38,426 bases of DNA, taken from the NCBI RefSeq assembly GCF_001039355.2, contig NW_019775425.1, positions 254,384-292,809 on the forward strand. Reading direction: 5' to 3'. The DNA comes from Lingula anatina (taxonomy: Eukaryota > Brachiopoda > Lingulata > Lingulida > Lingulidae). Position numbers and translations under genes: made by a program. Below the pieces are notes generated by a model, which worked only from the letters and a program-made list of their open reading frames with translations, made no database searches and had not been told where the DNA came from. Positions 29,102 to 38,426 of the stretch are shown here, piece by piece (position 1 is the stretch's first letter; each line of letters starts with the position of its first letter).

Positions 29102-32100
29102 CTGCCTACCCAGAAGCTGCAGGTCGCCCGGAGATCACTCCCCCTCGCCTGACCGGTAACACGTTCCATTTTGGTTGTGTTGTCCGTTACAATGGCATTA
29201 TGCCTGAGAGGGCGAGATTTCAGGTTCAGTTTTTGGCTGATGGACATCCGTTTGGTGGTATCCATACGGCTTCCGATGACCATAACTGGCACGTACATAT
29301 GAACCCCATGGATTTGAAGGGGAATTTAGGGAAACACGTGAGTAAAAATTACAAAATCTACCTTCTGTTTCTTCAAAAATGATTTCCAATTGATAAAAAA
29401 AACTACAGGTAATACTACATGACGGTTTAAAGGGTTTTAATTTTGTTTGTTTGATTGTTCCGTTTTTACATTTTAATTAGTCATTTTGGCTGTATAGTAC
29501 ATGTATATTCACAGGTTATATCTTTTGTCGAGATCAAAATGTGTTCATATCCACTAATAGGCAATTTTGTTAAAAAAACATCATGCCATTTATTTGGGCA
29601 CAACACAAACCCCCTCCAATGTTAGTGCAAGGCACGTCTTTTCTTTCAATTGCTCTCTCTACAGACATTTTGTACAATGTTTTTATGCAAGACATTTTTA
29701 TTCCTTTGGAGTGAAGTTCTGTAAGCATATTTAAATCTTGTGGGGCAATTATTTTTAACAGATAAGATGTCAGGTTCGTCCTTACTGGAGCGGCCACGCC
29801 ATTACAAGCAGACCTGTCATCAGCAGAAATAACTACTTTGCTGGAATAAAGGTTTGTTTCCGTATATTGTAGATCTGCTTTTACAGTATATTGTAAACTG
29901 AGTTTTTACTGATTAAAAAAATTATAATACTATAGTAATAAATGCTCTATATGTGTCTTATTTCATTGAATATTTACATGCATAACAACGAAACAATAAA
30001 TACCACCCTTAAAAACTTGAACTGCAGAAATTATAATTAAAAAGGAGACCCCACACACGCAGAGAGTCATTATGGCGTGAGAGAGATGGCAATTTTAATT
30101 TCGGTTGGAACGAACTTATTCTTAGCTCAATTATTTTCCCATTAATTCGCGCCATTATTTTCCACAAAATAAAAGTTATTTCATGCAATTGCAAAAAAGG
30201 CACATTCTGTCTTTCATCATGCATTTCATCGTCTCCAGATAGCAGATATTAACGGTAATGACATCAACCAGATAGTCGTGCGGAAAGACGCACCCGAACC
30301 CACAGAAATCCAGTTATATTCAACAATTCCTGTCACCATGGAGACACACAAAATTATGTTTATACCTGGTTTGGAGAGCCAACTTTCTGTAACCCTGCGC
30401 ACTGAGAGTCCCGGTGTGGCCAAGACCGTCGTAACATCTACTTGCGAGACGATATTCCTTCAACGAGACTGGAATCAGACGGCACATAAATTGTTTGGAA
30501 GCAAACCAGTCAAAATACAAGCCGTGATGGACAATGCGCGGCCATCTGGTCGACCAGACATCCCCAAACTGTTGTATTTTACACCAATACCAGCGGCGCT
30601 GGGACAGAGCATTTGGGAAAATTATGTTCTTCCAGCATTCCAGGTAAATTGATTTTACATTATTTTTTGTACATGTATACTCAAAAGAGTTGCTTTTTTA
30701 TGCCAAAAATGAACACTAAAATAGTAATTAGAAAAGAAGCATTGGCATCTCACCATTTTAAAAATTGTAGAGTTTTGTACTGCGGGAAAGGTAAAATGCA
30801 AAAGTCTGCAAAAGTGTACATCTGCATTCTGCTTCTTGAAAGGAAGAGACAGCGTTACTATATTAACAACAAGAAGTCAATAAGAGGCTCTAATTAGAGA
30901 CTTAAATACAATAATGTCTAGGTAACCACAGTAGATGTGAACACGGGAATTTGCACTAGTGTCACGGATCCCCATCTGAAAACATTTGATGGCAGGTGAG
31001 TAATCCTGAGGGAAAATTTATTACATACATGTGATGAACCCTTACGAGATGTGCTTATCAAAATGCCTTCTTTCACTCTTAATGTTATTTGAATAGTAAA
31101 TTGGGTGCAAATGATGTTAGGTAACGATAATGTACTCTTGTTAAATTTCACGAATCTTGTGGTAAGGATATTAAGTCAAGTCGGGTAATAAATCAAATTT
31201 GATTGGGTTTTTATTATTCAATTAAATGAAAGTGAAGTTGCATGTGCAGAACTAAGTGGCACTTTTTATGTAATTAAAACCTTTTTATAAAATTTATACA
31301 AGTCTTTTTATGTAATTTATCTATTTACAGAAGGGTGACAAAAGCATTGCACCATTTTGTTTTAAGGTGAACAACAATTGGATACGTTAGGTTTTTTAAT
31401 TGGTATTTTATTAAAAACTGATTATGTCAAGTTAGTATCTTTACTACAGATTTACAAGCCAGTGGTTTGCCCTTAAATGAAACATGTTTTTATGTCAGCA
31501 TTTGTTTTGTAGGATTCTTCTGGGCATAGACTGATAACGGTTTAGTAATCTTCTGAGAGCTATGTTGGCACAAGCTGTAAATTAAAGACACTTTGGATGA
31601 GAGCGTTTCTGGTAAAGGGGCGATCCTCTCACTTCATAGTTTTCAATGGGGTTTGCGTCTGGTGATTGGGCAAGCCAGTCCACCCGGTCGTTCATGTTTC
31701 CAGCATCAACCCCAGTTCACCAATTGCGAAGAAACTAATACAACCCCAAACCATTACGTAAGTGCCTTGTCTGGCAAGGAAATGCATATTCTTTGGCAGA
31801 TAAGAACTGGACATTGTTCTCCATACCTTCGTCCACCCATGTTGTTAACACTAAATATGATCTCATCAGAAAATCCAAAATGGCCCCAGTTCTGACCTGC
31901 GGTCCATGCAATGCTACTTGCGCATGTCACTCTTATTCATCTGTTTACCAAGGTGATAAGTGGGAACCCTTGTGATAATTTTAAATGGATCCTTCTTTGA
32001 CCAGTTATTTTGCGCCAGCACAGCAAAGCTAATTCGCTGCACAATTCAAATTCTCTAAGCTTTGACAGCAAAAGGACGCCTGTTGTCTCTGGCACTAGTG

Positions 32101-33394
32101 TTCTTCAGGCTATTTTGTGGTAACTTATGGTCATTACCAGTGTCTTCCATCCTTCTGCAAACTCCGTATACAGTCTTACCAAACACACTATGTCTGGTGG
32201 CTGTCTGGGGACATCTATATCTTTCTCCCTCAGAGAATCTATTTATTTCCTTTCTTCATTTGTGGCCTCCTGTACCTTCACCATAGTAGCAACTTGGCAG
32301 CCATTAGGGCGTTACACCTTCGATGTCACCATTTATAGAACACATGGAGGAAAATTCATCACTGGTTACGCGAGCAATAAACCGTGCATCACTTTTTCAA
32401 GAGCGGGCCCGCATGTCACATAGTGCATTATTCACACGGGTGGTGCAATACTTTCGTCAGCCTTCTGTAGTTTTTTTTTCTTTTTTTTAATATAACTGCA
32501 ATATAAACCTTACACAAGCTTCCAAGCTGTGTTACCCATGCTTACCGTCGTCGTCAAATGAGAATTTGAGAATAATGGGGATTTTCAAGAAAGTGCAGAA
32601 GTCTGGCCCGTTTTTTGTTAGTGACTAATGGAATGAAATTATCTTTTAAATCTCGTGTGTCTTCTTATTTTTATAGACGATTTGATATCCTGCGTGAGTT
32701 TGGAGAATTCGTCCTAACTAGATCAAAATATGGTGAATTTGAGGTAACAATTTCATTTAAAGCTTTTCGAGAAATAGCTACATTGACAAGTTGTTAAATC
32801 AATTGTAAGGTTAAGCCTTTGATGATCGAAAAAGAAGGTTTCGATGTTATCTTTTTGTATCAATTACCGGGTTTTTACTTTTTATTTCATTTTCGAAAAA
32901 CTTATTTATTTTCTGTTCAAGGTTCGCGAACGGCATTGGTCTTGCTCGAGCTCTGGCGTAGCATGCAACTGCGGGGTGGCGGCGAGGGAAGGTCCCCACA
33001 TCTTAATAGTAGACCTTTGCCATGGTAACGTGGACCAACTCCGAAAAACAAAACTACAACCGAGAGTGTATTACAGGACTACTGCTATCACTGGGACGTT
33101 GCCAAACGGGACGTACATCCATTCTGATTCCACGGGCAAAAAATATGTGGTACGTTTAGTCACAATCTAAGATATACAGTGTTCAACCATGTGACCTCCA
33201 TAGATGGCTATACTCTTTTTAGAAAAAAAACCAGGGACTAACTTTGAATGTAGAAATGGATTCTTTAACCATTGGTAAGGATGGGAAATTGTTGTTTACC
33301 CCAGGAAGATTCATTTTTTGGCCAAAATTAACAGTTGTTATCCCTTTAAATACAGTATGATTAAATACGATTTAATAAAACATATTACCCCACA

Positions 33395-33454
<60 letters not shown>

Positions 33455-35748
33455 TACTCATGTCTGTTTTAGTTGAAGTTTACATCTGGCGCCTGGGTGG
33501 AGGCCCGCGTAAACAGGTATTGGGGTCTAGATATAACAGTCAGCGTTCCCAGTGGTTACAAGAAGCACATGGCTGGGTTGTGCGGTAATTATGATGACCA
33601 GAGTGATAATGACATCGTTGGATCTCTGCCAAATTTCATTTCAAACAACAAGTAAGTTGTGGACATCAAACGTTGTGTAATTAAATTTCAAGGTAAGCCT
33701 ATAAAAGCTCATTACCAAAATGAGTAGATATATTAATTTACAAAGCGTAAAATATTCGATATGTCATGATTTAATATGATATAACTACATGTAATAACTC
33801 TCATATAAGCCCTATTTTCTTTATTTATTTTTCATTTTATTTTATTTATTTATTTATTTTATTTATTATTTTATTATTTATCAAGAGTGACAGTTGAAGA
33901 CAGCTACTTCGGTCGAAAGCTTCCGTGCCCCTTACCTTTGGCAAGAACCCTTCAAGACTTCTGCTATTGCAATAAAACGGGGGAAGAGAGATTCGTATGC
34001 GACTATGCCAAAGTTGTACCAGATCCAACCGACCTAACGAACATGAAGCCAGTAAAACCGATCATCACTCCTCAGACATGTGGAAAACGGAAGCGACGGG
34101 ACATTGAGGACCTTATGATGTCCTCTGATGACGTCATGGAATTTGACGATTACGTGTACACACCCGTGGTCCCAACTGTACGGCAGCCTGTAGTTATCAA
34201 ACCCCGTGTTGGGCCTGGTGGGCCTGGTGATGGACCCGGGAGGAATGTGCAGGCTATGTTGAAAGCTGTTTCTGTTGACGAAGTACCGGTGGTGCTCCAA
34301 CCTCAGGAGATCAGGCGCATCTGCAGTGAGGCCATCGAGACCTCTTCAATTTCGACATTGTGCAAGGATCTCCCCGGGTTTGACGTCAGCTCCACGATGG
34401 AAGAATGTATATCTGATATTCAGGTGCGGAAAAGACATTATTCATTTAATCAGTTTAATTGTATATGTCGTGCTCAAAAGGGACTATTAACTGACTCTTC
34501 CGTAAACGCAAACCCTAAAGTGTACCTTTTCTCCCTTTTGGGTAAGGGTGCCACATATAACACCCAATTTCTAATGAAAAGGGAAGGATCGCTGTATCCA
34601 CCGATGTATTTGACAAAGATACACGTATGCAAATAATTAGACGTTTTGACGAAAGATTAATTCCCCAAAACTGCACCCAAAGTTACCGATAAATCAATAC
34701 TATTTAGAAATATAACACAGGTCAACTTTTTCATGACACTTTTTTTCAATCAAACATTCTATTTTTTAATATCCAGTTGACAAACGACATAACGTTTGCA
34801 GAAGCCGCTTCCGACAATATGGAGGACCGCTGCATCCAGTATGCATCCACGCTTTCCAGTGAGAAAGAAAATGTTCAGAAAATCTTGCGTCTTCGCTGTC
34901 CTCGCCAATGTAGCGGACAGGGTCGGTGCGACAATGGACAGTGTCACTGTCACGCTGGATTCACTGCTGAGGACTGCTCGGTCAGGACAGATAGCATCCC
35001 CAGCGTGTTCTTCAGAATATCTGGGCGCGCTGTGCAAACGCGTTCCTGCGATGCGCTCAGACGGCCATGTTTGACGACCAGACTTCAAGCGACTGGAGCG
35101 TTCTACAGGAGTTCGAATCTCACTTGCAAGATACAACACATAGTGGTGAGTGAAGAATTGTTTATTTTGAATAATTCGTTTGCATCCGTTCCAGGGATTG
35201 GGACGTTATACAGACTGGCCAAATAATTTACAACATAAATGTAGACATGGACATAGCATGTTTGTAATTATTACTTTTTAAAAGATGAATCAATACAAAT
35301 GATAGTGTTTCAGTTTTGTTCTTGTAGCATTTAAAAGATCTAAATAACACCTAAAATAACCGTGTTTCGTCTAGAGAAAAATGCCGAAAGCTGAGAAAAA
35401 TGCTTGGGGGAGTTGTTGAAGGTGTACAATAAGTACTTTTGATAAAAAACCCTGTATTTTCAGATGACGTACAATGGACACGAGTTCGTGGAGAGTGATG
35501 TTACAACCAAAAACACGAAGGCGGAGTTCGTGTCATTCGGCGAAGTGATCTGCCACATTCCCAGTACAGTGCGGAGTGCTGTGCTAGCGAAACCAATTGC
35601 GGGCCAAGCAGTTCATGTTGTTGTTAGATTGCAAATATCAGTCAGTAATGATGGCGTTCGATTCTCCAATGAAGTGAATCTGTTAGTGTTTAATTCCAAA
35701 CGCGTAGAGTATAACAGCCGCACACAGAGCTGGGAACCGAAAGTGTAA
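29102..35748 (+). CDS. VWDE-like secreted protein (vWD and EGF domains), copy A, 5' exons missing
   Basis: The exons are 29102-29337, 29762-29851, 30239-30643, 30922-30995, 32677-32743, 32922-33149, 33473-33651, 33886-34423, 34777-35145 and 35464-35748. All joins are GT-AG and phase-consistent. The order is an N-terminal domain exon ([13 protein letters not shown]), a beta-rich region ([17 protein letters not shown]), then a vWD domain opening with [13 protein letters not shown] and containing [14 protein letters not shown] and the hallmark [10 protein letters not shown] proline/glycine linker follows, then one EGF-like repeat ([20 protein letters not shown], then GFTAEDC), and a C-terminal domain with cysteine spacing like VWDE. 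Proteins of this class are extracellular. The signal peptide and first exons are absent upstream. The last exon may stop at TAA 35746-35748 or splice at the GTAAGA that overlaps it (35745); family members usually continue. Confidence 0.88.
31200..31590 (+). other. Intron sequence with no recognisable feature
   Basis: AT-rich intron of copy A between the vWD-opening exon (30922-30995) and the transposase remnant. I see no coding or repeat structure. Confidence 0.5.
31600..32335 (-). pseudogene. Tc1/mariner-type (DDE) transposase remnant
   Basis: Read on minus, several frames carry Tc1 motifs: [16 protein letters not shown] (31633-31683), the usual end of the catalytic core; [10 protein letters not shown] (about 31730-31760); and FSDE, the region of the first catalytic Asp (31861-31874), followed by GGRRYG. 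A helix-turn-helix-like N-terminal part (around 32100-32200) is barely recognisable. Several stops and frame changes break it, and a deletion joins VMVWGC to DWLAQSP more closely than in intact members. It lies inside an intron of the VWDE-like copy A. No TIRs were found. Confidence 0.85.
33184..33349 (-). mobile_element. Partial second copy of the TTAA-type TIR element
   Basis: On minus it matches the first half of the element at 15561-15908. Shared blocks include TTAACCATTGGTAAG, TTGTTTACYCCAGGAA and ATTCATTTTTTGGCC, and it has the same end (ATAACAACTG-like, then TTAA at 33346-33349). It begins about 35 bp after the vWD exon at 32922-33149. It lacks the palindrome and the second terminus of copy 1. 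Confidence 0.75.
33397..33451. repeat. (TA)n microsatellite
   Basis: A 55-bp uninterrupted TA repeat just upstream of the vWD exon at 33473, within 22 bp of its acceptor. Confidence 0.97.
33830..33882. repeat. (TTTA)n repeat at a splice acceptor
   Basis: A TTTATTTATT-type repeat runs to within a few bases of the acceptor at 33884-33885. It takes the place of a normal pyrimidine tract. Confidence 0.85.
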
Positions 35749-35758
35749 GAGCTTCGTA

Positions 35759-35849
35759 CATTTGCAGTGGGGCTAAACATTGTGAAAGATGAATATACGC
35801 CGTACTTGGCAAATCGGTCTCTTTTTGCTAGGGCTGTGTGTCTTTAAAC
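35759..35849 (+). pseudogene. Stray copy of the VWDE-like signal-peptide exon
   Basis: These 91 bp align without gaps to 36211-36301, the start of copy B. They include the TTTGCAGTGG leader, an ATG (35789) and the hydrophobic core GLFLLGLCVFK. The match stops exactly at TCTTTAAAC; the frame then runs on into unrelated sequence and ends at TAA 35898-35900. It is a detached first exon lying between copies A and B. Confidence 0.8.
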
Positions 35850-36210
35850 CCTCGTTGGAGGCAACCCAGGCCTCCTGCAGGAGAAAATTGCAGTATTAAA
35901 GAAAGAACACATTCTGATGCTAGTTACATGTATGTATGTATATACGTATAAATTTGATGACACTCGGTGGTGTTTTTAACCTTTATTGCCTTTTTTTACT
36001 TCTATGGAAATTAGTGTGGAAAACCACATTTAAAGGGTTGCATGTTCTTAAATTCAAGGACACATTAAAACCAATAAGAAGTTTTTATAGTGCCATTAAC
36101 TCTTCTTAGAAGTAATTAACCGAAAAGCACGCGAATAAAGTCACTTTGAAGGTCATTGTTATATTTTACTGCGCAATAAAGTAACATTTAAAAACAAACT
36201 TGTCGGTGTG
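35850..36210. other. Intergenic segment between VWDE-like copies
   Basis: No coding or repeat feature beyond AT-rich sequence and a GTATGTATATAC-like stretch near 35932. Confidence 0.5.
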
Positions 36211-36240
36211 CATTTGCAGTGGAGTTGAACATTGTGGAAG

Positions 36241-38426
36241 ATGAATAAACGCCGTGCTCGGCCAATCGGTCTCTTTTTGCTAGGGCTGTGTGTCTTTAAA
36301 CAGACGGTAGCAGATCCGTGTACACCTGGTGATCCTGACCAATACCGGATTTTTGAAGCGTCGACATGGGTGAGAAACCGAGCGATAACAGCTGACTTAG
36401 GAACGATGAGTCTTATATGTGACAGGTAAATTTAATAGACTATTCCTATCTGCATTTAATATTTTATTTATTTTTATTACTATTATCATTATCAGTATGC
36501 CTGCTACATGTAGCCATGCTGGGCGAATCGAGGTTAAACCATTCAATGTGTCCCTGTCCCCCCACCCCCAACATACACTAGTCAAACCATAGATTTACAA
36601 AGAACATCATTTACATTATGGTAACAGTTAGAAGATGGGTTTACAGCCTGGTATCCTCGATACGCTGTTAAATCCTAAGGAGCAAGCATTAAATTTTGAT
36701 TAAAAAAAGGCATTTTTTATTACTGCAGGTACCTGTCCCCTACGTCATGGTACCGATTCACTGACAAGCAGGGGGACCGCATGGCAGATGCCACACCTAA
36801 GGCGCCTGTGCCGATGCAGTGCGGAACTGGTGCCCCCGTCTTCTTACGGGACCCTCACCCAACCTTGGAAGAAGGGGCGAAAACTGAAGCTAGAGTTTGT
36901 GCTAACTACGGCATTCCTAATAATGAATGTAGTTGGACTGGAACCATACACATCAAACATTGTCCCAGTCGTTTTAACATGGACGGGTTTTATATCTATC
37001 GTGTTCAGCCTCCACCTGCATGTCCCATGGCGTATTGTGGCGTAGGTAATATTCGTACATACTTTTTTTTTTATTTTCCAGAGCAACGAAATTCAACCTG
37101 ATATCCTGAAACAGTATTACCAATTACAGTTAGTTTAAGCTGTTATGGAAAGATCATAATAAATAAATATAACATAAAGTTAAAGTATTAAAGTAATCAA
37201 ACTTGCAGCCAAATGCCATATGTATATTTGTTCTGTTCTTTGTTAACCAGGCACTGGAGCTGAAAAATGCCCCCCTGGGCAGTTACTGGATGGACAGCAG
37301 TGTATCCGTAAGATACATCATTTCTTATTTTTAAGTACTGATCAAGTGCTGGAAACGAGTTTCATTTTGCGTAAAAAATAGCATAAATCAAAATTTAATG
37401 ACGTTTGCGAAAAAAATCATTTGTTGCATTTGATGGTAATGTAGACCGTTTTTCTGAATTTTCAAACTTTAAACTTCATTTTCCTTCATTTTAATTTTAA
37501 AATTAAAACGCTCCGACCCATATAAAACGTGTTCATTTTTTTACCCTAAGCTGCCTACCCAGAAGCTGCAGGTCGCCCGGAGGTCACTCCCCCTCGCCTG
37601 ACCGGTAACACGTTCTATTTTGGTTGTGTTGTCCCTTACAATGGCATTATGCCTGAGAGGGCGAGATTTCAGGTTCAGTTTTTGGCTGATGGGCATCCGT
37701 TTGGTGGTCTCCATACGGCTTCCGATGACCATATCTGGCAAGTACATATAAACCCCATGGATTTGAAAGGGAATTTAGGGAAACACGTGAGTAAAAATTA
37801 CAAAACCTACCTCCCGTTTCTTCAAAAGTGATTTCCAATTGATAAATAAACTTCTGGTTATACTACATGACGGTTTGAAAGGATTTTTAATTTTGTTTGT
37901 TTTATTGTTCCATTTCTACAGTTTAATTAGTCATTTTGGCTGTATAGTACATGTATATTCACAAGTTATATCTTTTGTCGAGTTCAAAATGTTTTTATAT
38001 CCAGTAATAGGCAATTTTGTTAACAAAATGTTATGCCATTTATTTGGGCACAACACAGACTCCCTCCGATGTTAGTGCAAGGCACGTCTTTTATTTCGAT
38101 AGCTCATCATTTAGTCATCATCATCATTTAGAGCCTATAGTGTTCCACTGTTGGACAAAGGCCTCAGCATGCTTTTTCCATTGTTTCCTATCCTGAGCCT
38201 CAGATTTTCAGTTTGGCCAAGGTTTCTTCTTCCAAGACTTCCAGTAGTCATCTAATTCATCCCTCCATCGTTTGACCGGCCTTCCTCTTTTTCTTTGTCC
38301 ATACCTTTTGGTCCATTTTGTAAGCCTGATTGTCCACCTATTGTCCTTCATTCTTTTGACATGTCCTGCCCACCTCCATTTCATTTCTTTAACTGTGAGC
38401 AGTACGTCCTTAACTTTGGTCTGTTC
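36241..38426 (+). CDS. VWDE-like secreted protein, copy B, 5' part (runs off the window)
   Basis: The exons are 36241-36425, 36729-37045, 37251-37307 and 37551-37786, phase-consistent with GT-AG introns. The chosen start ATG 36241 gives a signal peptide (MNKRRARPIGLFLLGLCVFK, cut near TVA-DP). The second exon holds a uromodulin/VWDE-type N-terminal module: SPTSWYRFTD, PMQCGTGAPVFLRDPHP, and CSWTGTIHIKHC up to CPMAYCG. A short cysteine exon follows (EKCPPGQLLDGQQC), then the exon that is nearly identical to the first exon of copy A. The next expected exon would lie near 38210, but an RTE fragment occupies that intron and the gene leaves the window. It is probably extracellular. Confidence 0.87.
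38124..38426 (-). mobile_element. RTE-type LINE, 3' end
   Basis: On minus the frame reads the C-terminal end of an RTE-class ORF: KEMKWRWAGHVKRMKDNRWT, then KRGRPVKRWRDEL and, after one in-frame TGA, DRKQWKKHAEAFVQQWNT. It ends with TGA at 38124-38126 and an ATGATG-type tail. The stop within the frame shows decay. The element continues beyond the window. It sits in an intron of VWDE-like copy B. Confidence 0.88.

Noticed and set aside
31593-32423. Several plus ORFs of 60-100 codons
   Set aside because: They are antisense to the Tc1/mariner remnant, which is the only recognisable signal in this stretch.
37541-37838. Minus ORFs repeated at 29092-29389
   Set aside because: They are shadows of the duplicated VWDE exon; their presence at both loci only reflects the duplication.
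1-38426. tRNA, rRNA or other structured RNA genes
   Set aside because: No cloverleaf, A/B box pair or rRNA-like segment was noticed by eye. A covariance-model scan would be needed to exclude them.

Overview
The window is animal nuclear DNA: AT-rich, intron-dense, with GT-AG exons and many decayed transposons. The gene set (TFIIH subunit p44, the mitochondrial dynamin OPA1, a RING/B-box/NHL TRIM protein, and VWDE-like secreted proteins) suggests a marine invertebrate. A mollusc or other lophotrochozoan is my best guess from repeat style and base composition, but nothing here proves it.

Layout. Positions 1-7080 hold repeats and retroelement debris: a CA microsatellite, two inverted-repeat elements, an unrecognised 312-codon ORF, and a broken Ty3/gypsy element (RT/RNase H, integrase zinc finger, 3' LTR) whose U3-like region carries a 24-bp minisatellite. 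Positions 7408-22844 (minus strand) are a GTF2H2 gene. I decoded 12 exons by hand; two expected exons were not found, and one of them probably lies in the 83-N gap. A TRIM-NHL gene on the opposite strand (13651-17390) sits entirely inside one GTF2H2 intron and is cut off at an N beside a poly-G run. That intron and its neighbours hold several MITE-like inverted-repeat elements and a 1.5-kb TIR element.

At 23145, OPA1 starts head-to-head with GTF2H2, with 300 bp between the start codons. Eight exons encode about 301 residues: presequence, membrane segment and coiled coil. The gene then stops before the GTPase domain, in a 159-bp tandem repeat that ends at a single N (28814).

Downstream, 29102-35748 and 36241-38426 (plus strand) are two tandem VWDE-like genes. 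Copy A lacks its first exons. Copy B runs off the window, with an RTE LINE fragment in its last visible intron. A stray copy of the signal-peptide exon lies between them. A decayed Tc1/mariner transposase lies in an intron of copy A.

The genes do not form a shared pathway. The only regulatory link suggested is a divergent promoter for GTF2H2 and OPA1. No wholly new system was found. The best leads are the OPA1/VWDE junction, the nested TRIM gene, the VWDE duplication history, a GTF2H2 C-terminus encoded by a tandem repeat, and the transposon families.
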